Of a stretch of 64,000 bases of DNA, positions 1-8,840 are shown piece after piece. The stretch is from Planctomycetaceae bacterium (GTDB lineage: Bacteria > Planctomycetota > Planctomycetia > Planctomycetales > Planctomycetaceae). The stretch spans positions 62,001 through 126,000 of the forward strand of contig JAWKTX010000006.1 of the NCBI GenBank assembly GCA_041398825.1, in the 5' to 3' direction. The translations under genes and the position numbers were made by a program. The notes beneath the pieces are model-generated. The model ran no database searches, was not told the DNA's origin, and saw nothing but the letters and a program-made list of their open reading frames with translations. Numbering within the stretch: the stretch's first letter is position 1; every line of letters begins with the position of its first letter.

Positions 1-115
1 TGTGCCGGCGACTGGAGCAACGAGGTTTTCACCAGCACAATGACGTGTCTGGCTTGAGTGAACGCCCTCGGTCGGCCCTTCGAAGTCGGTACCGTTCTCC
101 TCCTTCTGCTTTTCA
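1..115 (+). ncRNA. Retron-like ncRNA, upstream copy, 3' half only
   Basis: This is a partial second copy of the structured RNA described at 212-432. Positions 32-53 match the place of the right arm of the msd-like hairpin. Positions 1-8 are complementary to 32-39 with one mismatch, so the left arm is cut by the window edge. The loop carries ACTGGAGCAAC (11-21), shared with the downstream copy except for one base. Positions 51-97 match 374-420 at 44 of 47 bases. The stem sequence differs from the downstream copy although pairing seems kept. The 5' half (a1 and msr) would lie outside the window, so this call rests on homology to the second copy. Confidence 0.5.
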
Positions 116-211
116 GGTGGATACTTTTCAAGTTGAATTGACATTTCGAGCCAGCCTGTCAGCGGACCAGCCGAACAACAGACCCAGCCAGAAAACCGAT
201 ACACCGACCAA

Positions 212-432
212 CGGGAAGGAGATTGAACAACTACCGAGACTAATTTGCTGCGGTGTTCCGCCGTGGTGCGAGTTTGCCTTCACATGCTTTCCCGGAGTCG
301 TTGTTCGTTCGCCACCCAGTCACCTGGCGTGGCAACTGGGGCAACATATTTAGGCCACACCAGGTGACTGGGTGGCTTGAGTGAACGCCTCCGGTCGGCC
401 CTTCGAAGTCGGTACTGTTCATCTCCTTCCCG
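212..432 (+). ncRNA. Candidate retron msr-msd ncRNA
   Basis: The ends pair as a retron a1/a2 stem would: 212-223 is perfectly complementary to 421-432 (12 bp), 225-228 to 417-420, and 232-237 to 410-415, separated by small bulges. Inside, a small msr-like hairpin is seen at 250-261 (GCGG-TGTT-CCGC). A long msd-like hairpin pairs 311-333 with 354-376 (22 of 23 bp) around a 20-nt loop. Length (about 220 nt), layout and position 75 bp upstream of a retron operon fit known retron ncRNAs. The branching guanosine is not identified with certainty; a G at the a1 end (236 or 238) is possible. Transcription and msDNA are inferred, not seen. Confidence 0.68.
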
Positions 433-506
433 CCTTTTTCACCACTCGGCATCCGCCACAGAACGTGCCTCAGCCTCATCTCAAACGCCGACAGGAACCA
501 GTCCCC

Positions 507-2207
507 ATGGAAATGTCTTTTGCCTATCGTAAGAAAAGTGCGGTTGTGCAGGGGGCTTTTGGGGTTCAGATTGCGTTATCTCCAAACCTGCGACGAGACC
601 GCGTGAGTTACAGTGGACGCCTCCGGGATCCCCTGCGATTCCGAGAGGCGATCGGAGCACTTCACGACATCGTCATCAACGATCTGCGTTACAAGCCGAA
701 GGATCATTCCGCCTACGAAGAATGGAAAGCCGGAGAACGCGCACGTGAATCCGCCATTCGAAGCTCAGCATATCAACAGACAAAAAAAGAACTGACCTCG
801 CAGCAAAGCGACCCGATGCCTCCGAATCTGGAAGGTCAGTTTTTTCAGCAGCGGAATCTCTACTGGAAGGCTCGCCAGCAGTATTCGAATTACCTGCTGC
901 GACACGACAGAGAACTTTGGCGGCTCCTGATGCCTTGCGACCCTGTGATCACCGTCGCAAATGATTCCCTCTTCTTTGAGTGCTTCAGCGCCGATGAAAG
1001 CAGTTACGGCTGCCTGACCGTCATGCGGGACGGCTTCGACCACGAACAGGACGTCGCAGTCGGAACAACGAACGTCGACTATACTTGGTCGCTTTATGAA
1101 CACTTTCAGACCTTGCGCAGTTATCGTGAAACACGATTTGAGGTCGATCCATCAGGATTCGAAGTTCAGACGACAGACACCACAGGACATCGTGAAGAAA
1201 AGATAGATCTGCCCAACAGCTGGCTGCGAGGTTTCATGCAGTTACAGTCAGCAATGAGTCTCCCGTTGCGGCGAGTTCCCGTCAGTCGTGAAGGACTTTA
1301 TGCCGTCCTTGCATTCCTGAAGCGGCATCGAGCGGCCAGAAGCCCTCGCGCGATTCGCTTTGAACTGGAACCCGGCAGACCGGCCCGAATTGTCCTGGAA
1401 CCCTGGGAGAAGCGAATTGAACTGCACGGCCAGCCCTATCAGGGAGCGAGAGCAGAATCCATTCGAGTCTGGGGACGCGACCGATTGCGGGTTCTGGCAC
1501 GCCTTCTTCCGTTGACCGACCACGCGGATGTCTATCTGACTGGTTCCGGCCTGCCCAGCTTCTGGGCCATTCACATGGGTGAGATGCGGATGGTCCTGGG
1601 ACTGAGCGGCTGGACAACCAATGACTGGACGGGGGCATCGGCACTTCAACAACTGGCTCCGCCGGGTGAAATTACTGAAGATTCCCTGAAATCCATCGCT
1701 CAGGGTTTTGTCATTGATCCGGCACGCTCTTTCATTCAGCTTCAGTCATCCACAGGAATGCAACCCGCACAACTGGCCGCGGGATTGAATCGCCTCGCGC
1801 TCCTCGGTCAGGTGATTCAGGACCTGCCAGCAAACCTCTATCGATGGCGGCAGGTCATGCCAGTACCACTCACCTCAGCACAGGTCGGCCAGGACGACTC
1901 CGAAACAACCGCGGCGGCAGCACTGCTGAAAGCGGCAAAGATCACGACGACCCGGGATGATGTTGTCAGTGGCGGACTTCGAGTTGTCGTGGGAAACATC
2001 AAAGAGAGCTGGGGCAGTCCCCGCACGATTGAACTGATTCTGGATGCGGACAGTCGAATAGTCCGTGGCAAATGCAACTGCTCACATCACTTCAGGAATG
2101 GTCTCCGCAAGGGTCCATGTCGGCACCTGCAGACACTCAGGAATCACTTGCTCAAGAGTGGTCCCGCTGATTCACTGGAAGGTTGGTTCAGGATGTTCGG
2201 CAGGTAA
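507..2207 (+). CDS. SWIM zinc-finger protein, retron-associated
   Basis: The protein has 566 residues from the ATG at 507. A longer frame opens at 381 but would overlap the ncRNA a2 arm, so 507 is preferred. The C-terminus has a SWIM-type zinc site: C523-x-C525, then C538-x-H540. SWIM domains bind DNA or protein partners. The long N-terminal part (about 500 residues) has no catalytic motif that I recognise; residues near 300-450 resemble the uncharacterised region of bacterial SWIM family proteins. It lies first in a three-gene set, 31 bp before the reverse transcriptase. From memory, winged-helix/SWIM proteins accompany some retrons (type XIII in current schemes). Its role here, perhaps sensing or holding the effector, is inferred. 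Confidence 0.85.
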   Translation: MEMSFAYRKKSAVVQGAFGVQIALSPNLRRDRVSYSGRLRDPLRFREAIGALHDIVINDLRYKPKDHSAYEEWKAGERARESAIRSSAYQQTKKELTSQQSDPMPPNLEGQFFQQRNLYWKARQQYSNYLLRHDRELWRLLMPCDPVITVANDSLFFECFSADESSYGCLTVMRDGFDHEQDVAVGTTNVDYTWSLYEHFQTLRSYRETRFEVDPSGFEVQTTDTTGHREEKIDLPNSWLRGFMQLQSAMSLPLRRVPVSREGLYAVLAFLKRHRAARSPRAIRFELEPGRPARIVLEPWEKRIELHGQPYQGARAESIRVWGRDRLRVLARLLPLTDHADVYLTGSGLPSFWAIHMGEMRMVLGLSGWTTNDWTGASALQQLAPPGEITEDSLKSIAQGFVIDPARSFIQLQSSTGMQPAQLAAGLNRLALLGQVIQDLPANLYRWRQVMPVPLTSAQVGQDDSETTAAAALLKAAKITTTRDDVVSGGLRVVVGNIKESWGSPRTIELILDADSRIVRGKCNCSHHFRNGLRKGPCRHLQTLRNHLLKSGPADSLEGWFRMFGR

Positions 2208-2238
2208 AGTTCTTCGACGACTCATCAGGATCTGACGA

Positions 2239-4173
2239 ATGGCTGACGCACAAACGAACAACGCAGTTCAACAGGCGGTGCTTGATTTTGTTCGTTCAAT
2301 GACAATGTTCACCGCTTACGATGTAACGCTGGCCGTCCGCAATCAGGGCGTCGTCGCGCGGCATGGTGAGGTTCGCGACGTTGTCCACTCGATGTTTCAG
2401 GATGGAATTCTTGGCGCAGCCTGGCAGCGGACCGCTGTCGACATCGGCACGGATACGCGCCCGCTGGTCTATCACCACTTCAACCAGGATCCCCGAACGT
2501 ATAAGTCGCCATCGACAGGATCAGCAGCCAAACCCGCCACCAACAGCGGACAATCAGGGTCGCCAAGCCCGGGTTCTGCTGCGTCCGGAAGCGGAAAGGG
2601 ATTCTTTCAACGCATCGTCGGAGCGTTTTTCGGCCAGGGACGCAGCCCCGGCACACCCTCGAATCATCCGGCATCCGGCGGGGCTCAGGTTCCCTCACAA
2701 CCGTTGAGAACGCCGAAGCAACGCCCCCCCATAACCATCGACCTGGATGCATCCGCCTACTTGCCAATTAGTCGAAGTGACCTGTTGTCGGAAGCGAAGA
2801 AGACCAATCTTTGGGGAAGTCCCTGGTTCGGGCGTCGCGATCTGATTCCACCTGTAGAAGACGATCGAACGAAACTGATCGATCGAGCAATGTTGACGCA
2901 GGGTTTGCTGACCCCCGAACAGCTTACGGAAATCCACCGCGTTGGCGCGGAAATGGACAAGTACCGGCCGGACCAGTTACTGATCAATCAAAAATCTCAA
3001 AAGGCTGGTCAGGCCGCTGTCGATGAGGAACGGCAGAGCAAGGCTGCTTTGAAGAAACAGAAGAAGGAAGAGGCGGCTCTCCGAAAGCAACTGCATCGCC
3101 AGGCGGTCGCCGATCGAAAAGCGAATGACATCGTCTTTTTAGGACGAGGTGTCTCCTCGAGACTTGGCGATCGCACAAGCGACGACACCAAGCTGCAGGC
3201 AGCAGGACTTCCGGTGATGTCAACTCCCTCCGACCTGGCAAACGCACTGTCCATCACTGTGCCTCAGCTTCGCTGGCTGGCGTTTCATTCAGACGTCGCG
3301 AGTCGAACGCATTACGTCAACTTCACGATCCCCAGAAAGTCCGGTGGTGTTCGAATTTTAAGTGCACCTCACCGGCGCATCGCTGCTGTCCAGCAATGGA
3401 TTCTGGCCGAAGTCGTGTCTCGTCTGCCCGTGGAAGACTGTGCTCACGGCTTTGTGCCCAACCGAAGCATCCTCACCAATGCTCGCCCTCACGTTGGGCA
3501 GCAGGTTGTGTTGAATATGGATCTGGAAAACTTCTTCCCGGGTATCACCTACCCACGTGTTCGAAGAATGTTCCAGACAATCGGATACTCTGGCAGTGTC
3601 GCTACCATTCTTGCACTCCTGTGCACCGAATGTCCAAGGAGAACAGTGACTTGGTCCGGTGAAGTCTTCCATGTGGCTTGTGGCCCGCGCGGGTTACCCC
3701 AGGGGGCCTGTACCAGTCCGGCCATTTCGAATCAGGTTGTAAAGCGGCTCGACAGGCGTTTGCAGGGTTTGGCTCGCAAACACAATCTCGTGTTCACTCG
3801 CTATGCCGACGACCTGACATTTTCAGGTGGCAGCGACTTTGATACGAATGTTGCCTGGGTGATGGCATGCGTTCGACACATTGCTGAAGACGAAGGTCTG
3901 GTCGTCAACGAAAAGAAGAATCGTGTCCTGCGAAGAAACACGGCGCAGATCGTGACTGGCCTGGTGGTCAACGACAAGCCCTCTGTCTCCCGTAAAAAAC
4001 TTCGCCAGATCCGTGCGATCCTGCATCGCGCCCAGCAGGAGGGACTGGAATCACAAAACAGAGATGGCCACCCTAACTTTCGGGCCTATCTGGACGGGTA
4101 CATTAGTTTCATTTCGATGACTCGCCCCGAGATCGCTGCAAGATTGAAAGAACAACTGGCAAATGTGTCGTAA
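2239..4173 (+). CDS. Retron-type reverse transcriptase with long N-terminal extension
   Basis: The protein has 644 residues. The reverse-transcriptase domain spans about 330-620. It has the retron hallmark NAxxH as N414-A-R-P-H418, the catalytic Y522-A-D-D525, and the VTG motif at 572-574. These motifs separate retron RTs from group II intron and DGR enzymes. The enzyme should reverse-transcribe part of its own ncRNA into msDNA primed from a 2'-OH. The N-terminus is unusually long: residues 1-75 look like a small winged-helix fold, 80-175 is Ser/Gly/Pro-rich, and 252-297 is a charged, probably coiled-coil helix. Many retron RTs have only about 310-350 residues. It is the middle gene of the set, with the ncRNA upstream of the first gene rather than directly before the RT. 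Confidence 0.93.
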   Translation: MADAQTNNAVQQAVLDFVRSMTMFTAYDVTLAVRNQGVVARHGEVRDVVHSMFQDGILGAAWQRTAVDIGTDTRPLVYHHFNQDPRTYKSPSTGSAAKPATNSGQSGSPSPGSAASGSGKGFFQRIVGAFFGQGRSPGTPSNHPASGGAQVPSQPLRTPKQRPPITIDLDASAYLPISRSDLLSEAKKTNLWGSPWFGRRDLIPPVEDDRTKLIDRAMLTQGLLTPEQLTEIHRVGAEMDKYRPDQLLINQKSQKAGQAAVDEERQSKAALKKQKKEEAALRKQLHRQAVADRKANDIVFLGRGVSSRLGDRTSDDTKLQAAGLPVMSTPSDLANALSITVPQLRWLAFHSDVASRTHYVNFTIPRKSGGVRILSAPHRRIAAVQQWILAEVVSRLPVEDCAHGFVPNRSILTNARPHVGQQVVLNMDLENFFPGITYPRVRRMFQTIGYSGSVATILALLCTECPRRTVTWSGEVFHVACGPRGLPQGACTSPAISNQVVKRLDRRLQGLARKHNLVFTRYADDLTFSGGSDFDTNVAWVMACVRHIAEDEGLVVNEKKNRVLRRNTAQIVTGLVVNDKPSVSRKKLRQIRAILHRAQQEGLESQNRDGHPNFRAYLDGYISFISMTRPEIAARLKEQLANVS

Positions 4174-4214
4174 TGGGCGGTCGCAGATTCGGTATCTAAC
4201 AAGGAGCGGAAGCA

Positions 4215-5825
4215 GTGGGGACAAAGCTGGCAAAAGGCGCGTATCCTGAACAGGGTGGACCATCAGACTTTCAGTGTTTTGGGCCTCCGGCGACTCGGGA
4301 TGGCGAATTCGACGCCGTCAAAATCGCAGACCTCGGATGCTTTACTCAGGATGGTAAAGACAGCAACAAGTACTACCACGCCGCCGTCGTCCAGCATCGA
4401 ACCAGCAAGAAATGGTACGCCTATTTTGAATGGGGTCGCACCGGAGCAGCGTCGCCCAGTTTTCAGTTTGTTGAATGCAGCACCGAACAGGACGCACAGA
4501 GAGAATTTGAATCGCAGCTGCATTCCAAGAATGATCGCCGGGGTGAATGGGTCACTGTTGCCGGACTTCGAACCCTGCGGGCGCGCGCGGGAAAAGACTG
4601 CTATCTGGTTCGTCCGATGGCAACTCGAAGTACCGGCCTGCCCGATGCACGCAGCATCAAGATTAACGAAGGGGCAAAGACAGACAAAAAGGCAGATCCT
4701 GCTGCAACCGAAGGCACTGGCAGCAAATCGTCAAAAAAGAAAGGCGTGAAGATCGATCAGCAGACGCGAGACCTGCTGCGTGATCTGAGCGTCGCGACGA
4801 TCGCATATACGCGCGGCAGCATGGCCGACAGCAGTATCCCAACTCAAACAGCAATCGATGAAGCACGCACTATTCTTTCAGAAGCTCAAAACCGCCTGAT
4901 CAAGGTTGGTGATGATGTAAAGAAGCAGGTAAAGGACAAAGAGCTTCTCGAGATGACAAAGATGATGTATGGCCGTATCCCCAAGAAAAAAGCCCGCAAT
5001 GCCGAAGCTCATGAATGGCTGCTGACCAGAGACAACATCCTCGCATGGCAAAACGATCTGGATGCCTTCGAATCCGCCCTGTACGCGACAGATATCGACC
5101 AGAACAATGAGGCGGAAGTCAATCCGCTGGACGAACTGAATCTTCATATGGAATGGATTTCACCGACATCAACACTTGGCAAGTACCTCTATAAATGGTG
5201 GCCAACGGCGACCGCAAACCGCCATTCCTACATCGGGGATATGAAGATCCGGAACATCTGGCAGGTCGATCGACACGACGACAAGGACAAACTACCGCCG
5301 GTGCAGAAAAAGATTATCGAAGCGAAGCCTAAAATCGCTGAACGAGCTCTGTTCCAGCCGAAGACCAGAACCGATCTCGCGACGGCAGATCGCAAGCGAT
5401 ACAAAGATTCAAATACTGCATTGCTGTTTCACGGTACTCGAAGTGTTAACGTTCGAGGCATCATGAAAGAATCGCTTCGCCTTCCCAAGACCCTGGTCGG
5501 TGTTGTTATTACGGGAGCCATGTTTGGCCCGGGACTGTACTTCGCGGACGACTGGAAAAAATCGGCGGGGTACACCAGTCTTCACAACAGCTACTGGAGT
5601 CGCGGAAGCGGAGCAGTCGCCAGTCGTGGTGCATTCATGTTTGCAATGGACGTCGTCCTGGGAAATCCATTTGTCGCACCAGGAGCCAGAGGCTACACCG
5701 GCCCACCGGATGACCATCACTGTATCTTTGGTAAATCCGGTGCATCAGGCGTGCAGAACAATGAATATATCGTGTTTGACACGGCCCAGCACCAAATTCG
5801 CTACCTTGCCGAATTCGAAGTCTGA
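4215..5825 (+). CDS. WGR-PARP ADP-ribosyltransferase, likely retron effector
   Basis: The protein has 536 residues from a GTG start preceded by AAGGAG at 4201-4206. A WGR domain (about 25-115; W73-G74-R75) is followed by a Lys-rich linker (about 145-180), a helical PARP regulatory-like region (about 185-330) and a PARP catalytic domain. The catalytic triad is intact: H406 in FHGTR, Y442 in GLYFAD and E517 in NNEYIVFD. In PARP1, WGR binds nicked DNA and activates the catalytic domain, which uses NAD+ to ADP-ribosylate targets. The glutamate argues for chain elongation or high NAD+ turnover. It starts 41 bp after the RT on the same strand, so it is the likely effector, with msDNA or RT-SWIM as the control. 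This pairing is inferred from gene order. Confidence 0.9.
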   Translation: MGTKLAKGAYPEQGGPSDFQCFGPPATRDGEFDAVKIADLGCFTQDGKDSNKYYHAAVVQHRTSKKWYAYFEWGRTGAASPSFQFVECSTEQDAQREFESQLHSKNDRRGEWVTVAGLRTLRARAGKDCYLVRPMATRSTGLPDARSIKINEGAKTDKKADPAATEGTGSKSSKKKGVKIDQQTRDLLRDLSVATIAYTRGSMADSSIPTQTAIDEARTILSEAQNRLIKVGDDVKKQVKDKELLEMTKMMYGRIPKKKARNAEAHEWLLTRDNILAWQNDLDAFESALYATDIDQNNEAEVNPLDELNLHMEWISPTSTLGKYLYKWWPTATANRHSYIGDMKIRNIWQVDRHDDKDKLPPVQKKIIEAKPKIAERALFQPKTRTDLATADRKRYKDSNTALLFHGTRSVNVRGIMKESLRLPKTLVGVVITGAMFGPGLYFADDWKKSAGYTSLHNSYWSRGSGAVASRGAFMFAMDVVLGNPFVAPGARGYTGPPDDHHCIFGKSGASGVQNNEYIVFDTAQHQIRYLAEFEV

Positions 5826-5881
5826 CCAGGCGAAATACATTTCCAGATACATTGCTGAGATTCTGTTCGGAGACCTGATTC

Positions 5882-7075
5882 ATGCTGAAGAAACTTCCGG
5901 CCCCCATTCTGCTGCTGACGACCAGTCTTCTGCCTGCGTTATTCGCTCAGCAGACTCCGCCGGATGTTCTTCCCGTCTCGACATCCATCATTGATGCCTC
6001 AAAATACAAGACCCTGCAGCAGGCGTTGGATGCGGTGCCGGCGGCCGGCGGAATGGTTCGAATACCGCCCGGAGAATGGCACCTCGACGCACCTCTGCAC
6101 ATCCACACCACGAATACCCGAATCGAAGGCAGTGGACCGGCCACAAACCTGATCAATCGCAATGAATCCGGAGAACCTGCCATTCTGATTGCCCACCCCG
6201 ACCGGACGAAGGTAAAAAAAGAGGCGAGACTCTGGCGTGCCAATATTTCAAACCTGCGCATCACAGGAAACCCAAAGTCCGGTGATGGAATTCTGGCGGA
6301 ATATGTAGAAGAAGTATTCGTGCAGGGTGTGACCGTCACCAAATGCGGCGGAAACGGAATTTACCTGAATCACTGTTATGAGGACCCGCGTATCAGCGAC
6401 TGCCTGATCACTTACAACGCAAGAACCGGTCTCCATCTCCTGGGTTGCCATGACATCGTGATCTCAGCAAATCACTTTGAGGAAAACCAGGATGCCCTGC
6501 ACTGCATCGACAGCTTCAATCTTTGTATGAACGGAAATAATCTGGATGATCACCTGGGCAAAGGTGTGCTGATTGAGAATACGTACGGATCAGTTCTGTC
6601 AGGTAATATGATTGAGGAATGTAATGGAATTGCCATCACGCTGGATCGAGACTGCTATGGAATTACTCTCAGCGCCAACGTCATCGCTCATAATGGCGGA
6701 GGCATCAGCCTGCTGGATGCCCACGGTTGTGCGGTGAGTGCCAACACTCTGACCATCATGAAGACAGATGCTCTGTTCATTGGGCCAAATAGTGGTCGCA
6801 TCACGGTGACCGGAAACAACTTCAGCAACAGTCACATTGGTCAGGGACCAAAGCTGGTCAAACGTGCGGAGAACGATCTGGCGGCTGCAGGTATGGTGGC
6901 CGATGGCTGCCGGGACTGTGTAATCAGCGGCAACGTCTTTTCCGGCCTGACCACCAAAGCCATCGAACTTCGCAACTCGCCTTCAAATCTTCGGTTTGCT
7001 TCGAACCTGGTTGTGGACTGCACGTCTGATGTGACGGACGACCAGTCCATACCGGCCACAGCGGTTCAGGAGTGA
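5882..7075 (+). CDS. Secreted right-handed parallel beta-helix protein
   Basis: The protein has 397 residues with a Sec signal peptide (about 1-22, ending ALFAQ). After the signal comes a pectate-lyase-like entry region (TLQQALDAVPAAGG), typical of Pectate_lyase_3 or NosD-type folds. Residues about 110-380 contain repeated rungs with G/N/I spacing such as ISANHFEEN, LSGNMIEEC, VSANTLTI and ISGNVFSG. This is a right-handed beta-helix, usually a carbohydrate-binding or polysaccharide-cleaving fold. No catalytic residues could be assigned. It lies 56 bp after the PARP gene but is probably unrelated to the retron, given its secretion signal. It converges with the next gene, with only 5 bp between stops. 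Confidence 0.85.
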   Translation: MLKKLPAPILLLTTSLLPALFAQQTPPDVLPVSTSIIDASKYKTLQQALDAVPAAGGMVRIPPGEWHLDAPLHIHTTNTRIEGSGPATNLINRNESGEPAILIAHPDRTKVKKEARLWRANISNLRITGNPKSGDGILAEYVEEVFVQGVTVTKCGGNGIYLNHCYEDPRISDCLITYNARTGLHLLGCHDIVISANHFEENQDALHCIDSFNLCMNGNNLDDHLGKGVLIENTYGSVLSGNMIEECNGIAITLDRDCYGITLSANVIAHNGGGISLLDAHGCAVSANTLTIMKTDALFIGPNSGRITVTGNNFSNSHIGQGPKLVKRAENDLAAAGMVADGCRDCVISGNVFSGLTTKAIELRNSPSNLRFASNLVVDCTSDVTDDQSIPATAVQE

Positions 7076-7080
7076 CGGAC

Positions 7081-8067
7081 TCACTGGCTGGTTAACTGAT
7101 CTAATCGTCGTGTCGCCTGCTGAGGATCATCAAGCACCTGCAGCATAAGTTCTTCGAGCGACATGGGATCCAGTTGAGCAATCATCATGATCGTGCGAGA
7201 TAAGGGGACGCTCCGCGGTACCACGCTGAGCAGCCTTCGCCACATCGCCGGGCCGGCCTGGAGCAGCCAGGGTTCGTACTCGATTCGATCGGCTTCACTG
7301 ATCACCGCCTGGTAAGTGGAATCATCAAGTGAGCTCAGACCACGAAGACAGATCAACTCCATCGTTCCCTTCACCAGTTCATGAATCAGCAGTGGAAAGA
7401 ACCAGGCACGTGCCACGACGATGAACTGATCTCCACGAAGTTCGACCCCACCGTACCCAACGGCGGTCTGGCGAGCGATCTTTGCCTTTATTCCGGTTGT
7501 GGGCATGAGATTGCCGAACGCCACATTGCGAGTCATCGTCGCATCAAGCCGCTCTTCAGGAAGATCCCAGATTGTTGAAACGGCGCGGACTGCAAGGTCC
7601 TGAAGGAGCCCGGCATGGCCATCTTCCAGCCGCACCAGCTTCAGCGTCAATCGCAGCAACTGAATCCAGCTCAATACCGGAATTCCGGAGACGCCTTTCT
7701 GTCGTCCTTCTGTCCGCAAATGGCGCACTTCCTCACGGGCCAGCAGATTTCCGCGAGTCGCCAGCAATAAATGGTTTTCAAACGGCTTTTGTGGCTTAGA
7801 GGACCAACCCCACCATCGATTTGGTCGACCGTAAAGAACCGCAATATCACCAATGCTGTAGTTCAGCTGTCCAGCAATCGCGAATTGATCGTAAAGATGG
7901 GTGAGTCCCGTATGAATCTGTTCCAGTTCCCTTCTGACCAGGTGACTTGCACTCATAAAAGTGTGAGCTGCTGCTCCCTGAATCAACAGATTCAAAGTCA
8001 AACGCTTGTTGATCTCCGATCGTAAGTCGTCGTGCCAAACGGAATGTTCGTTCGATTTTTCAGTCAT
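7081..8067 (-). CDS. Conserved-looking protein of unknown function
   Basis: I do not recognise a family for this 328-residue cytoplasmic-looking protein. It has no signal peptide or membrane segment. It is rich in Leu/Arg helices, with acidic and basic stretches typical of an all-alpha protein. A motif LIHELVKGTMELI (around residue 228) is a distinctive helix. The start at 8067 lies 3 bp after the stop of a small upstream gene on the same strand, suggesting translational coupling. It converges closely on the beta-helix gene. Intact frame and codon use support a real gene; function is open. Confidence 0.78.
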   Translation of the reverse strand: MTEKSNEHSVWHDDLRSEINKRLTLNLLIQGAAAHTFMSASHLVRRELEQIHTGLTHLYDQFAIAGQLNYSIGDIAVLYGRPNRWWGWSSKPQKPFENHLLLATRGNLLAREEVRHLRTEGRQKGVSGIPVLSWIQLLRLTLKLVRLEDGHAGLLQDLAVRAVSTIWDLPEERLDATMTRNVAFGNLMPTTGIKAKIARQTAVGYGGVELRGDQFIVVARAWFFPLLIHELVKGTMELICLRGLSSLDDSTYQAVISEADRIEYEPWLLQAGPAMWRRLLSVVPRSVPLSRTIMMIAQLDPMSLEELMLQVLDDPQQATRRLDQLTSQ

Positions 8068-8070
8068 GGC

Positions 8071-8346
8071 CTATTGGAGCTTGACCATGGCCTTTGGCTG
8101 AGGTTCCTGACGCCCGGGTGGCCACGGAGGATTGAAAGGGTCATCCTTTGGACGCGTCTCCGGTTCATCAGGTGCAGGTCGAGTCCGGGGAGTCTCGGTT
8201 GGTGTTTCGACGGGTGCTTCCGGCATAACAATGAACCTGCCTGAGTTGGATTGTGCGAGGGTGAAATTCGACTTCAAGACAGCGTCTACGGTCGAACTGC
8301 CGGGTAAGAAAGCTCCTATCGTTCGTTGTATCCGGCCGTCAACCAC
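8071..8346 (-). CDS. Small proline-rich protein, uncertain
   Basis: This 91-residue frame starts with GTG at 8346 and ends 3 bp before the start of the 328-residue gene. The C-terminal half is rich in Pro, Thr, Glu and Arg (PETRPKDD, NPPWPPGR) and likely disordered. The N-terminal half is mildly hydrophobic. No family is recognised. The tight spacing to the downstream gene supports a two-gene operon. The start codon is uncertain and the gene could be spurious. Confidence 0.42.
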   Translation of the reverse strand: MVDGRIQRTIGAFLPGSSTVDAVLKSNFTLAQSNSGRFIVMPEAPVETPTETPRTRPAPDEPETRPKDDPFNPPWPPGRQEPQPKAMVKLQ

Positions 8347-8840
8347 GTTTGCCAGCGGAATAGTAACTCATACAACCAGTTCCCACATAGCAACCGTATC
8401 AGACTCCAGCCAAACACCTGCCGAAATCGAATCTTCGTATTCATCACGTGAACTTTGGATTGATCGCCGCGACCTTCCACTTCCTGTTGAAGGACTCGAA
8501 GACACACGATCGGATTCCGACGGACGAACGACCGATGCACGGCGTGGCCGAAGAATCGTTTGTTCGTGGGAAACCTGAACTCGGTCCAGGCGGTTTGTTC
8601 GACGCGGATGCCGGGCGGTTGGGATCCAAACCGCCTGTTGGAAAACGGGACTGGCTCGAGCAGGAGACCCGAAAACATGATGGTTTCCAGTCGTCCTGCT
8701 TGCCTGTCCCGGTTTTTCAACGGATAGCTAACCTTGAAAGGGAGGCAAATTCGTCAACGGGTAACCTGCCGGAGCCTGCAAGCGGGCGTAATCGCGTTTC
8801 CGCAAATCCTGCGCCCGCCTGCCCCTGAACTGGTCAGATC
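8347..8840. other. Intergenic region with one palindromic repeat
   Basis: No convincing coding frame is seen over this 494-bp stretch. It holds one copy of the dispersed ~100-bp palindromic repeat at 8631-8732. The rest has no repeat or RNA structure that I recognise. Promoters for the leftward gene pair probably lie at its left end. Confidence 0.6.
8631..8732 (+). repeat. Dispersed ~100-bp palindromic repeat, copy A
   Basis: An imperfect palindrome: the left arm contains CCTGTTGGAAAACGGGACTG, and the right arm, read on the other strand, has the same core (CCGTTGAAAAACCGGGACAG). The centre carries TGGTTTCCAGTCGTCCTGC. The same element occurs at 22246, 27850, 56360 and 58311. It has no coding capacity and could fold into a long hairpin, so it resembles a MITE or REP-like element. 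Confidence 0.8.

Noticed and set aside
45..353. Small gene at the left edge
   Set aside because: It crosses both ncRNA copies and its composition is not protein-like.
381..506. Coding N-terminal extension of the SWIM protein
   Set aside because: This stretch forms part of the ncRNA hairpin and a2 arm and repeats the non-coding sequence at 51-97, so translation from 507 is more likely.
2239..4173. Group II intron or diversity-generating reverse transcriptase
   Set aside because: NAxxH and VTG motifs are retron-specific, there is no maturase domain, and no template/variable repeat pair is seen nearby.
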